Assembly (NCBI RefSeq): GCF_008831285.2
Contig: NC_045149.1
Location: 4,269,500 to 4,333,499, forward strand
Length of the DNA: 64,000 nucleotides
Direction: 5' to 3'
Source: Nymphaea colorata
Taxonomy: Eukaryota > Streptophyta > Magnoliopsida > Nymphaeales > Nymphaeaceae
The notes below the pieces were generated by a model. The model did not search any database and was not told where the DNA came from. It saw only the letters and a program-made list of their open reading frames with translations. The translations under genes and the position numbers were made by a program. Shown piece by piece: positions 1 to 13,377 of this stretch (its first letter is position 1; every line of letters starts with the position of its first letter).

Positions 1-438
1 TTCTAATATAACATATTGTTACAAACACATGTATCAATTTTATTATTGTTGAGATCTAGTTGTGTAATATTTTTCTTCATCTCAAAGTAAGACTTTGATA
101 ATGTTTTAACTTTAAGTAATGCTTCACTAAGAAACTCCAATAACATGTTAACTGACTTGTCTACCCATTAGGACACATTAGATAAAACATCTGCACATAG
201 ATTAATCTTTACTCCATTTAAATACTTATTGCTTATCCTATTAAATATACATAAAGCTAGTCATCATTCAAGATCTAGGCATCTATAATCAACTTTTTAA
301 ATGTTATCTTTGCTTGTGAACCAAACTTCTGTCAGCGACTTAGCATATGTTAATGCAACAACTCTTTTCAAAAGCAATAGAACAAAAATAATTAGTTTCA
401 ACAAAAAAAAAATTACATAACAAAAATAACAAGCCAAA

Positions 439-454
439 TGTGTGTGTGTATATA

Positions 455-490
<36 letters not shown>
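439..490. repeat. (TG)n(TA)n microsatellite
   Basis: A short TG run passes directly into a long TA run, about 50 bp of dinucleotide repeat. A short frame crossing it on the minus strand reads alternating Y and I and is not a gene. Confidence 0.9.
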
Positions 491-491
<1 letters not shown>

Positions 492-529
492 TTCCTTGTG
501 TAATTGTTCATGATTTAAGTTCATACATA

Positions 530-548
530 GAGAGAGAGAGAGAGAGAG
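530..548. repeat. (AG)n microsatellite
   Basis: About nine AG units, 40 bp after the TG/TA repeat. Confidence 0.85.
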
Positions 549-3500
549 TTTGTACATTGCCTTCTCTAATCGTTTAGCAGTATGTGCTTGTCCCTATGAC
601 TTCAAGTGAATTAATGACACTGCGTACCATATGGTTGCCATTGAACAAATCCAAATGCTATGTCTCTATAGAATTTATTATTGGAAAAAGTACGCACAAA
701 TAAATTAGGTGATTGCTGTCACCAACCAAATAAATAGTCATGTAGTCGTAATAAAAAGATTTTTCTAATACATTTGCTAGTGAGTCTTCACCAAATTGAG
801 TATAGGCAAACTCATCAGTTTGGGCATCTCCCAATCACATGTGAAACCCAAGCTCCTGTTTAACTGATTTTATAAAAAAAAATTGTTGTGTTTGAATGCC
901 AAAGTGAATAGTAGAAAAGAACATAAAAAAAAAGAAACATCAAAAGTTTGTGGGTTTTATTCATTAGTATCTCACTGGCTTGAAAATAAGCTGACTAGAC
1001 TAGCCATATGCAGGTCATTTCCCAGCCACTTATTGGTAGAAAATACAATTCTATGAATGCAATTATTTTGGGCACATCATTGCATATTAGTGCTTGATAG
1101 GAAATGCAATTCTATGGATCCAATTGTTTCTTAGTTCAATTGATGGAAACTATAAAACTAGAAGTCATTTTCTTTAATATATTCAAGTACTAATAATGGT
1201 ATGTGTGTTCAGATCAAGTAAGAAATAGCATGTTAATGAAGATATTATTCCTAATTAAAGCTATTATGTGTTTGGTTATTCTTGAGTGAAACACAATATG
1301 ATGATTTCATGAAAGTTTACTCCAAAATCTTTTGTCCTTTACAACACTCATTCAATATAATGTTTTGCATATACTCTAAAATTTTTTTTTTGGGATTCAC
1401 TTTAAGTTGTACTTTCAAACTTCAAGTAGGAAGTTCACTAGCTTAACAAGGTTGACATTTTCTTAATAAGATCACTTCTTCTAGAATCCAACATGAGTGT
1501 TGTTAAACATGTAAGTCGATGGACAGAATATTGGGAAGTTACTGAGTGAATCTTCCTACTCTAGGCTTTCCAATTTCATATAGATTTCTCATCATTGTTG
1601 GGTCGATGAAGTTCCCTTTATCTTTATTATGCTATAGAGCGTATTATGCTATGTTTCTCTAATGTCTTGCTAATACTGTAGAAGTATGAATCCATGATAT
1701 TCGTTTTCATAGTTTTGAGCTTCCAAATATGTAACTTTTCCAATGCCAACTTGACACTAGACAAGTGATATACAGTATTGATGTCGCATAAAAAGGAAAA
1801 CATGAGATATGAAGGTTCATATTTATAATGTAAAGTTCAGTCACAGTCATCTTGATTGGCTTCAAAAAACATCTCTTAATAAATTCATATTCTTATTACA
1901 ATGAAAGAGAAATAATTTTAGCAAATTAGGAGTCTTTCCATAAGACAGCTCTAATAAAATTGTTAAATTCTATGTTAAGACTCTAAATTTTCCAACACAT
2001 AAGGGAAGAAATGTTCATGTGGAACCTGGTCTCCCTATCCTTTAATAATCCACTTACTTTCTAAATTTATAAGTTTTTTTTTCAAGGGTGTGGTGTCCTT
2101 GAAATTGGGAAGAACTTCTTGTGGTAGGGTTACGATTTTGGTAATTACATTAGTATGAGAAAATGTGGAAAGAAAACCCATACTTTAGGTGAACAAATGG
2201 AAGAAGAGGGAAAAACTTTGGCATGCTAAGTCAGAAAAATATAACTTCCTTGTGCATGGAGTCTAAGTAGTTGGGAAATCTCCAATCCAAAAATGAATAT
2301 ATCTCAATTATAAAAATGGAGATTGGTAAACCATGACATTTTAGCAACATAAAAAGATGAGATGGGTCAAACCCCAAATTACAGTTAAAACATTGATCTC
2401 AACTAAGAGGAAAGAGGCAGATAAGGAGTAAGTTGAATTCAATATGGAAGATAAAGGCACATCACACAGTAGCATATTCACACTTATTACTTCATGCTAG
2501 AGCATGTTTAGAGACCATGTTTCTCACTCTGCTGGCTGTATCCATTTGCAAGTCCAGATATTCGCTTATTATACTAGCATAAATGGTTGACAAGAATGAC
2601 AAAGAAGCTTCCATTGAAGAACAAAGAAAAAAAAAGAAAGAAAAAATCATGTACCTAGAAATAGTGAACATTTTTCAACATCTTGGCAAAATATCAGGAG
2701 ATAGGAGCATGGAAATGTGGTGGCTTCATCATGAAGGAACGAAAACTTGAGCATAACCATTTCAATCTTATTACCAATTCATTACTTTGTCTATTAGAAA
2801 ATAATAAATTTTGTGTATGCACTTTTTTAGTACAATATGCACACAATGAAGACATTCCATGTTCAATCTTGTATTTTAGCATGGGGATGGATTGTAATTG
2901 GAATATTTTGCTCTAAATTCAACACCAAAATATTGCAATGTCTGTAATGAATACAAAGAATAAATACATATTTGAAGAACTATAAAAATGGGGTTATCGA
3001 TCAGAAAAAAATCAGCATTAAAACACAAAATCAAGTGATTACATAAAGAGCACAAAGACCAATACACCATCATTGGATGCCCACCCCTTTATCAGATGAT
3101 TAAGGATAGGATCAACTTCTATGCACCTTTTCAATATGACATCCATTATCAGGAAGAAGGATAGCAGGAGTATGTTGAACAATTGAATCTACCACTATAA
3201 GATGAAAATGATGAAAGTTAATATTATCTTAACCTTGAATTACTACTAGCAAAAAAATAATGCATGTAAAACATATTGGAAATTCTTTAGAAATTCAGTT
3301 TGGCATAAAATGGATGCAAAAGATGCAAAATATATTCTACTATGTTTAGTAGCCTATGGACCTGGTCAGACCAACAAATAGGTTCTCTCTAGTGTTAGCA
3401 GATATTTTCAGCTCCATTTCCATCCTTCAAGTTCAAATTCCAATTACCGCAACAATTTCTATGAAATGGTGTCCTATTTCTTCATTTTTGCATGTCTAAT

Positions 3501-3581
3501 TGCCAATTTTGCCAGATTCATGCGAGTCAGCCTGACTTGAGCTAAGATCATATTCCTCAATGCTAAATCTGACTATTCTTA

Positions 3582-3905
3582 ATTTTAATTTGAACTATTT
3601 TATCTTAGATTGAGCATAGTTGTAGTTCTCCAATTACTATTGGAGTGTCTTTGTTCAGACATCATCAATAGTGACTTTTGAACTATTTTTTTTAGAGATA
3701 TGAGATGCCAACTTTCAATCTGAGTGCACAGATGGATTAAATATTGGATAACTATTTTTAATTTTAGTTCAAACAATTCTATCTCATACTGAACATTATT
3801 ATAATTTTCCAAGTACTATTGGAGTGTTTGTGTTCAGCATCATCACTAGTGACTTGTGAACTATATGAGATGCCAATTTTCAATATGAGTGCATTGATTG
3901 ATTTA
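3582..3905. repeat. diverged direct repeat, period about 179 bp, nearly two copies
   Basis: The block starting near 3582 recurs near 3761 with many substitutions and small indels. Shared landmarks in order are ATTTTA.TT, CAA.TACTATTGGAGTGT, TGTTCAG.CATCATCA and GAGATGCCAA.TTTCAAT.TGAGTGCA. No coding potential is visible. Its origin is unknown. Confidence 0.7.
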
Positions 3906-4635
3906 AAGTATCTATTTGTTCATTTCTCATAGATGGGATCAAAATCCTTATTTTTCATTTTACCTTTCACATTTCCATTTTACAAGATCAATTTTAGCTT
4001 CTTCAATTTTAGAAAAAGTGATTTCCTAAGGGCAAATTGAGGATTTTTTCCACCAAACTTGACATGCCCATAGAAAGCCAAGCCCATGTCACTATGTGGT
4101 CAGATCACCTACCCAACCTCACAGAGCATAGTTTTGTGCCAAAGGGTAAAAATGTCATTTGTACATGTATTTATTTATTTTTACATTAACCTAAGCCTAG
4201 GACATTCCTAAGCCTAATAAGACTCACACAAGGTCTGTGTCAACTTGCAAATGAACTCATCTATATTTGAACCTAACTCAAATTGCTTAACCCAAACTCA
4301 TCCCAATTTGACCTAAGCCCAGTCTGACCTTTGTCCAGTTGATTCTTGACCTAGATCAAGCACAGCTCCACCTTTTGAACACTAAATATGAGCCCACAAG
4401 ACCCACACAAACCTAGTTTGGGTGCTTAGACCGCATATCCTTGATCCAGATCGCAAAATTAGATCAGATCTATAATCTACTCTAGTTCAGATCCAAATCT
4501 TAATTTCAGATCTCTAGATTCATATGTCAATCAAAAACTTTTAACCCAAGTTTTGACCCAAATTCAGATCTTAATCTAGAGGGTGATCTGAACCAATATC
4601 TGAATCCAAGGTTCAGATCCAAAGTGAATAGATGA
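3906..4635. other. AT-rich DNA with many AGATC words, no gene
   Basis: No coding sequence is recognised. From about 4440 to 4620 the words AGATC, CAGATC and GATCTAGAT recur many times, giving a low-complexity appearance, but no regular period can be set. Confidence 0.5.
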
Positions 4636-4897
4636 CGACACATGTAACAATCCTATTGAATCTTCCACTCTCTAAGGACACATGTCACAATCTTATTGAA
4701 TCTTCAACTTCAAAGGACATATGTCACCATCCTGTTCAATTGTCCACTCTCTAAAGACATGTGTCCCCAACTTATTAAATCTCCCACCCTCCATGGGGAT
4801 ACATATCATTAATCTATGATTTAGGAAAAATTGAAGGGATCTGCACCACTCATGTGGACACTTGCCCATCATCTTCCACTCTTCAAGGACACGTGTC
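4636..4897. repeat. tandem repeat of about 40 bp, four clear units plus degenerate ones
   Basis: Units begin near 4636, 4676, 4715 and 4756 with the pattern GGACACATGTCACAATC then TATTGAATCTTCCACTCTC. A degenerate unit lies around 4855-4897. Each unit carries an E-box-like CACATG or CACGTG core. The array lies 130-390 bp upstream of a TATA box, as enhancer repeats do in some LTR U3 regions. That role is inference. Confidence 0.7.
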
Positions 4898-5024
4898 AGT
4901 TTTTGGTAAAGGTTGTGAATACTTGTCAAGTTTTTACGTTTTTAGAGTCCTGGGGGAGAGGGGGGTAGTGGGGTCGCGGGGGGAGGACGTCCCCCACACC
5001 CATATATGAGATTCCCATTGGCAT

Positions 5025-5032
5025 TATAAATA
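5025..5032 (+). promoter_or_regulatory. TATA box of a promoter-like block, possibly an old solo LTR
   Basis: TATAAATA is followed by GC-rich sequence and then a C/T-rich leader (about 5130-5260), with the 40-bp repeats upstream. No gene follows within 1.4 kb on this strand, so this may be the promoter of a retroelement LTR whose internal region is gone. No matching second LTR was found in the window. Confidence 0.35.
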
Positions 5033-6464
5033 GGCTAGAGAGGGGGGACGTCACATCCTCTCTAACCTTTTTGTTTTCCAATGGTAAGTTCTACATAGAA
5101 GAAGGAGAAGCAAGGAATAAGAAAAGGCAAGTACATGATTTCCTCTCTTTATTTCTTTCTTCCCTTCTCTTTCTTCCTTCTTCTCTTTGTATTCTTTCTT
5201 ATTAATCGCCTACATTTTCACCATTTCATCTATTCTCTCTCTTTTCCTCTTCATACGTGTAGAGGAGAAGCTCTCCTTACGAACTTCATGTGAAATGACT
5301 TCTCCTTTGCCTTTCTTGATTTTTTTTCATATATCTAGGCATGATTCATGATTGCTTTCTCTTCATATTTGGTTTCAACATGTTTAATTAGTGGTTTAAA
5401 GTTTTTAGGTCATAACATTTGGGATTTTTATATGTTTTGGGTTTTAGAGATATATAATTTTGAATTGATACAAAATTCATAATTATAGACCAGAATCTTG
5501 CCTAACTTTGGAAAGCTATATATCTCTAACCATGAATTGTATTGACAATCAATGAAAAGGCATGCGTTCTTCCTACATGTCTAGTCTAAGCTTTTTTGGT
5601 CCTTTATTTAGTCGTTTTCCCAATGTTTGCTTCCTATAAATTTCACAATGCAAAAATCAGGTCCTGAAATCTATCTAACTTGAGAACTTCATAACTTTGA
5701 TTGAGATCTTTAATTTACATTTTGTAAAAGCAGAAGTTAGACATATGTGTCTAGTCTTTTGCCACCAAAGTTCAACTAATTTAATTGATCAATCAATTAG
5801 GTTATTATTTTGAAACTATTTTTCTTCAACTTTCTACAAAATTCTGTAGAATTATATTCTCTATTAACTTTGTAACCAATCCATTTGATACCCATTTTAT
5901 TGTTCTAAATGTAGTCATGTCCTCAGGCCAATTTTATTTTGGCTATTTTCTGTCATTTATATTTCTACTCCACATTTCTAAAGTGATAGTTTTTAGTGAT
6001 AGTTTTTTTACGTCATGCATGTTTTTTGGACCTATAAAATATGCTTGATTCTCTATTATGCAGAAAGTATATAGAGCAATTTTTAATTCAATCCAAGTCA
6101 AGTTGATAGAGTTTTACTCAAACCACATGTACCGCTTCAGCCTATTTTTTGACTATTTTCTACAAATTTCTGATTTCTATTATAGGTTTTGTTTCTATAT
6201 CTATTGGATCCAAAAAGGTTCTTCAAATCTATCACTTGGGCTGATTGTCCCATGTATATAGAGTCAAACTACCAAATGTTGTGTCAATCCAACATGGGTA
6301 ACCTACTTTTTGAAATCGTCAAAATCAACTATCTAATCAAGTTCTCCAGTTTCCATTGGGTTGGAACTTGAACTAGGTTTCAACCATGCTTGACTTTAGA
6401 GTTTTAGAAAACTATTTTGAAATGATTTGAATTTGAGAAAATGTGCATTATTTTTAACAAATCA
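5033..6464. other. AT-rich DNA downstream of the TATA-like block, no gene
   Basis: A pyrimidine-rich leader is followed by T-rich sequence. Short open frames such as 5785-6048 are rich in F, I, Y and S, as expected from AT-rich non-coding DNA. No domain is recognisable. Confidence 0.5.
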
Positions 6465-9400
6465 TGATTTGAAAGTGAACCCATGCAAAGCTTGATTGGA
6501 CAATTTATAATTGTGCAAATGAGATATCTAAATCCCATTTGTGTCATTACATACTTATGATTATAATCTTTTAAATGAATCTCTTAATGAATTAGTTTTG
6601 TCCTACTTGCATCATTACGCATTTGTGATTATAATCTTTTAAAATTAATTTCTAAACATGTAATTACAAGTTAAACTCATTGGATGCATGATAATTGTGC
6701 AAATGAGGGACATAAATCTTATTTGTACTATTACGTATTTGTGATCATAATCAGCTAAATGAAAGACTATAGATGTAATTGAAAGTCAAACACATTGGAT
6801 AAATTGTAAATGAGAAAATGAGGGACTGAAACCGCATTTGCATGATTTCATACTTATTATTATAATTGTTTAAATGAATATCAACATATGCAACTGCATG
6901 TTAAATATGCCATATGAAATACAATTGGACATATTAGGGCCTAACTCCCATTCACATCATTATGTATTTATGATTAAAATTGCTAAAATGAATCTATATT
7001 TACGTGATTACAAGTTAAACTCATTATATTTGCATCATTATATACTTCAGATTACAGTCAATTAATGAATCGTAAATGAAGTTCCTAAATCTCATTCGTA
7101 TCACAATGAACTTGTGATTATAATGATTTAAATGGCTGTCTATAGAAGATATTACAAGCTAAACTCATTAGGTAGATTATAATAATGCAAATGATGGGCC
7201 CAAATCTCATTCTTACAATTACATACTTATGACTAAATCATTTGACTCAATGTTTATACAAATAATTATAAATTAAACTCATTGGATGAATTATAGTTGC
7301 ACACACAATGGACATCCCGTAATCATAGGCACTTGTAATAATAATCACTTAAATGAATCTTTATAGATATAATTAAATGTTAAGATCATTGGATTACCTA
7401 AAATTGAGTAAATAATGAGCCTAAATCCCATTTGTTCCATTACTTGCAATTACAACCATCTAACTAAATCTCTATAGATTTAATTGCAAATTTCACTCTA
7501 TGGATGAACATTGATTGAGTAAATGAAGGATTTAAATCTCATTTATATCATTACGTACTTATGGTTACAATTATTAACTAAATCTTTACATACACAATTA
7601 CAAGTTAAACTCATTAAATGAACTGCTATTCAACAAAACAAAGGTCCTAAATCTCAATCATATCTTCATGTACTTATGATTACAATCATTTAAGTGAATC
7701 TTTATAAATTTAAATAACAGTGAAACTCATTGGATGAATTATAATTAAACAAAAAAATGACCTAAATCACATTCGTATCATTACATAATTGCCATTATAA
7801 TGATTTAAATAAATCTCTATGCAAGTATAATTTAAACTTACTAGAAAAACTACAATCGAGGAAATGAATAAATGAAATCTCATTTGCATGATTATATAAT
7901 TAGGATTATGATCATTTAAATGAATCTTTTGATGTAATTACAAGCTAAACTCATTGTTGGAATTATAATTAAGCAACTAGTATACTTAAATCTCATTGTA
8001 TCATTACGAACATGTGATTATGATAAATTAAATCAATCTCTATACATGTAATTAAAAGTTGAACCCAATAGATGAACTATAATTCTGTGAATAATTGACA
8101 TAAATCCCATTTGTATCATTGTGTAAATTATGATTATAATCACCTAAATGAATCTTGATAGAAGTAATCACAAGCTAAACTAATTAGATGAGATATAACT
8201 GAGAAAAGGAATGGATAAACTATAATAAACTATAATAGTACCTATTACAAGTGAAACACAATGGATAAACTATAATAGTACCTATTAGGGACTTAAATAT
8301 ATTTTGTATAATTATATACTTGTGAATTATAATCTTTTACATGAATCTCTATACATGTTATAAGTTAAACTCGTTTGATAAGCCATAATTGAGAAATTGA
8401 TGGACTTATATCCCATCATATCATTATTTACTTGTGACAACAATCATTCAACTGAATCACTATATATTTAATCGCAACTTAAATTCATTGGATGTACTAA
8501 AATTGATCAAATGATTGACTTAAGTCTATTTCGTATGATTACATACTTGTGATTATAATCATTTAAATGTATCTCTATAGATGCAATTGCGAATTAATCT
8601 CATTACTTGAACTATAATTTGTGCAATTGTTGGACCTTTATTCTATCAATATCTTTACATATTTGTTATCATAATCATTTAAATGAATCTCTATATATGT
8701 AATTACAAGTTAAAGTCATTATATGAACTACAATTGAGCAAACAAATTACCTAAATTCCATTCATATCATTATGTAACAATTACTATCATCTAAATAAAT
8801 CTGTATAAATGTAATTACAAGCTAAATTCATCTAACCAACTACCACTATGCACATGATGGACTAAATCCCATTTGTATCGTAATGTACTTGTGATTTTTA
8901 TTATTAATTGAATCTACATATATGTATGCAAAGTAAACTGATTGGACAAACAACAATTGAGCAAATGAAATATCAAAATCTCATTTGTATCATTACATAT
9001 TTGTGAATGTAAAAATTTACATGAATCTATATAGATATAATCACAATTATAAATGATTGAATGAACTATAATTGAGAAAATAATCGGCCTAAATTTTATT
9101 TGTATTATTATGATTGTGATTCTAATCATTAACATGAATCTCTATAGATGTAATTACTTGTTAAACTTAATGGATGAACTATACTTGTGTAAATAATGGA
9201 CATAAATCTCTTCTACACCATTACGTACTTATCATTACAAACATTTAAATGAAAGTATAGATGTAATAAAGAAGTTAAACTCACTAGATTAACTAGATCG
9301 TTCAAATGATGGACCTAAATCTCATTTGGATTATAGTGTACTTGTGATGATAGTTAGTAAGATGAATATATATAGATGTAATTACAAGTTAAAATCACTG

Positions 9401-11559
9401 GATGAACTAGAATTGAGCAAATGATAGACTTTAATCCAGCTAATATCATATCGTACTTGTGATTATAATTATTTAAATGTATCTTTATTAATAATTGCAG
9501 GTGAAACTCATTGATGCATAGGAATTGAACAAATGGTGGACTTAAATCTTGTTTGTATCGTTTTGTACTTATGATTCCAATGGTTTGAGTTAATCCCTAT
9601 AGATGTAACTATTAGATAAACTCATTTGATGAACTATAATTCAACTTCTAGTTGACTTAAATCTTGTTTGTATCGTTTTGTACTTATGATTATAATGATT
9701 TAAGTGAATCTCTATAGATGTAACTATTAGTTAAACTCATTGGATGAAACTATAATTATAACAATGAAGGACTTAAATCTCATTGTATCATGATGTAACT
9801 GTGCTTCTAATCATTTAAATGAATCTCCATACATATAATTATAAGTTAAACTCACTAGACCAACTATAATGTTGCAAACAATGAACTTAAATCTAATTCG
9901 TCTTATTATGTTTTTGTGATTATAATCAATTAAGTGAATCACTATAAATATAATTGTAAGTCAAACTCATTGGATGAACTGTAATTGAGCAAACTATGGA
10001 TTTAAAGTCATTATGTATTTGTGACTACAAATATTTATATGTATTATTATACACTTAGCTATAAGTTAAAGTCATTAGATGAACTATAATTGTGCAAATG
10101 ATGGACCTAAATCTCATTAGCATCATTGCATACTTGTGATAATAATCATTTCAATAAATCTCTATAAATATAATTACATGTTAAACTCATTGGATGAACG
10201 ATAATTGAGCACACAATGGACTTAAATAAGGTTTGTATCATTACGAACTTCTGATTATAGTCAATTAAATGAATCGTTATGGATATAATTGTAAATTAAA
10301 CTCATTGGATTAACTATAATAAATCAAATGAATGACCTAAGTCCCATTCATATCATTACAAACTTCTGATTATAATAATCTAAACGACTCTCTATAGACA
10401 AAATTACGAGTTAGACTCATTGGATGAATTGTAGTAGTGTGAATGTTAGACCTGAATCTCATTCTTAACATTACATACTTGTGCTTTTAAATATTAAGTA
10501 AATCTTTATACAAATAATTACTTGTTAGGCTCATTGGACGAATTATAATTGAGCAAATAAAGGACCTAAATCTTGTGAGTTAAGCTCATTGGATGAATTA
10601 CAGTTGAGTAAATGATGTACCTAGATCCCATTTGTGTCATTACTTAATTGTGATTACAACCAATTTAATAGATCACTATAGTTAAACTCCTTGGATTAAC
10701 TATGATGGAGTAAGTAAATGTCCTAAATCTCATTTGTATCATTACATGCATATGATTATATTCATTTAAGTAATTTTTGTATATGTAATTGCAAGTTAAA
10801 CTCATTGGAGAAGCTATAATTGAGCAAATGAAAGCCCTAAATCTCATTCTTATTTTCGCATACCTGTGATTATAATGGTCCAAATAAATCTTTATAAATA
10901 TTCATAAGTTACACTTATTAGAATATCTATTATTGAGCAAACGAAGTACCCAAATCTTGTTTGGATCATTATATAATTGAGATTATAATCATTTAAGTAA
11001 ATCTCTATTGATGTGATTACAACTTAAACTCATTAAATGAATTACAAATAAGCAAAATAATATACTTAGATTTTATTGTATCATTACAAACTTATTATTA
11101 CAATTATTTAAATAAACTACTAGATATATTTATAAGTTAAATTGATTGGATAAGCTATATTTGTGTAAATAATAAACATAAATCTTATCTGTATTGTTGT
11201 GTACTTAAATGAATCTCTCTACAGAAGTAATTGCAAATTCAATTCATTGGAAGAGATACAATTGACCAAATGACCTAAATCTAGTTTGTATCATTACATA
11301 CTTATTATTTTAATCATTTAAATGAATCTCTATAGATGTAATTACAAATTATACTCATGTGATGAACTACAGTTGAACAAATATTGGACTTAAACTTTGT
11401 TGGCATCGTTATATACTTGTGCAAATACTGGACTTAAACTTTGTTGATATCATTATATACTTGTGATTATAATAACTTAAATGAACTATAATTGCACAAC
11501 TAATCGACATATATCTTGTCCATCTCTTTACATACTTGTTATTATAATTATTTTATTGA

Positions 11560-11601
<42 letters not shown>

Positions 11602-12275
11602 ATGTATCTAATTACAAGTTAAACTCATTGGATGAACTACAATTAAGCAAACAAAGAACCTAAATCTCATCCTTACCATTACGCGTAATAATTACAATCA
11701 TTTAAATAAATTTGTATAAATATAATTACAATTTAAATTCATTTAATCAACTACAATTATGCAAATGATGGTCCTAAATCCCATTCATATCATTACTTAC
11801 AAGTAATCATAATCATTTAAATGAATCTATATTGAAATAATTTCAAATAAACTCATTGGATGTATAGTAATTGAGCAAATGAAGGACCTAAATCCCATCC
11901 ATATCATTACTTACAAGTAATCATAATCATTTAAATGAATCTATATTGAAGTAATTTCAAATAAACTCATTGGATGTATAGTAATTGAGCAAATGAAGGA
12001 CCTAAATCCCATTTGCATCATTATGTAGTTATGAATATAATAATTTAAATGAATCATTTTAGATATCATCACAATTTCAAATAATTAGATAAACTATAAT
12101 TGAGCAAATGTTTGACCTTAACTGCATTTGTATCATTACATGCTTGTTATTTGTAGCAAATGGATGAATTATAATTGTCCAAATGATGGACCTAAATCCC
12201 TTTTTGCATAATTACGGACTTGTCATTATAATCATTTAATGTATGATTATAGATAAAATTACAAGTTATTCTCAG
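6465..12275. repeat. long diverged tandem array (satellite-like), unit about 114 bp, roughly 45-50 units
   Basis: A consensus block recurs end to end for 5.8 kb. Its landmarks in order are AATGAATCTCTATAGATGTA, ATTACAAGTTAAACTCATTG, GATGAACTATAATTGAGCAA, ATGATGGACCTAAATCTCAT and a TTGTATCATTACATACTTGT / GATTATAATCATTTAA end. Measured spacings between equivalent landmarks are 114 bp (11771, 11885, 11999) and 115 bp (9541, 9656). Most units are well diverged, but some neighbours are nearly identical (the two around 11771-11999), which suggests recent local unequal exchange inside an old array. Some units are truncated, for example around 7018-7157. All frames are full of stops. It ends just before a G-rich run. 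Confidence 0.9.
11560..11602. repeat. (TA)n(TG)n microsatellite inside the 114-bp array
   Basis: About 20 bp of TA units followed by about 20 bp of TG units, sitting where an array unit would carry its CTCTATAGATGTA stretch. It probably grew from that AT-rich segment. Confidence 0.85.
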
Positions 12276-12307
12276 TTCATAATCACATCTTCAAAGGCTC
12301 AAGTGAT

Positions 12308-12331
12308 GGGGGTGGGGGGGTGGGGGGGGGG
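12308..12331 (+). other. G-run with G-quadruplex potential
   Basis: Three G tracts of about 5, 7 and 10 bases are separated by single T residues, right after the end of the 114-bp array. A fold needing four tracts could split the longest one. Long G runs are also error-prone in assemblies. Confidence 0.6.
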
Positions 12332-13369
12332 CATTTGATTGCCTATAGATTTAAATCAATGGATCTGATGTGCTAAAGAGGGACAATGAATAAAATTTCC
12401 AATTCAACTAGGATTTGCAGTGAGATTTTCTGTTTACTCTTTCACACTAGCAAAATATTTGATTTAATATTAGAGAGGAAAATGGTTGGATCGTAAATTC
12501 AAATCTAAGACCTTAGAAATCTAAAATCAAACTAAAATAGACAGTTAATCAAACCCCTCCAACTTGTTGGCCATCGAACCCAAGCCGGTGAGTGATGATA
12601 TGACAATATCAACACTTTTGGCACTGACATAGAGAAATGGTTGCGGAAATGTTGTCGGAGCCATCTGGTTGAATTCCATGACAATAATTGTAGTCCCACA
12701 TTCAGGAGTCATACAAAATGATCAGTGAGTCAAAATGACAATGGCTTCCCCGTAGCTTTTTTGAACTTGCACCTAAGGTATCGTGTTTCATCGCTGATCC
12801 AGCCAAACTCACAGTTAGTTGAAGAGAAGAAGCCAAGACCCAATTCATTGCTTTTGATGATTTAGGCTGGCTACATATTAAAACCAAGTTTCCTGCTTTC
12901 GAACTCCGTTCACGTTGTTCTTGCAACTTCAGGTTTCAAAAAGTGTTTTTGTTGGATCTACACCTCCTATGGGTTTTCGCTTAATCCTAAATTTGTTTCT
13001 ATTTGATTTTTTTTTAAAAGAAAATAGACATTCACTCACACACAGGTAACCTGATTCACTTTGAATGCATGGTACCTGAAATGATGCTAAATCTCTTAAA
13101 AACGTTAAAGGGAGTAGCTTATGTATGTTATTACACTTCCAACCATTCGGTTATGATGTTTCTGCCTTTTACCTGGATCTAAATCATGAGGAGAAACTAA
13201 TGCAAGCAATGAAAATTATGCTTTCTCACAGTTGAATCTGTTCATAGTTGTAGAAATGTAGTTCACGGGAGACCGTCTTGGGAGTGCATAGTCAGAATTT
13301 TCAGATTCTCAGTACTAAGTCACGTATCGACCAAGTAACATTCTTTTGTTGCTTTGCAATAAGAAACGA
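12332..13369. other. intergenic DNA, no gene recognised
   Basis: A 74-codon frame on the minus strand (12702-12926) has somewhat gene-like composition but no motif I recognise and no supporting splice structure. I see nothing else here. Confidence 0.45.
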
Positions 13370-13377
13370 CTTAAAAT

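Larger units (their letters stand above)
1..3580. other. AT-rich intergenic DNA, no gene seen
   Basis: I see no protein domain, RNA gene or clear element here. The short open frames on both strands are of chance length and have no recognisable motif. The only local structure is the two microsatellites listed separately. Confidence 0.6.

Noticed and set aside
6465-12275. CRISPR-like or gene-cluster reading of the repeat array
   Set aside because: Units abut without unique spacers, all frames are closed, and the context is a plant nuclear genome. It is a tandem satellite-type array.
12702-12926. 74-codon minus-strand frame
   Set aside because: No recognisable motif or gene structure.
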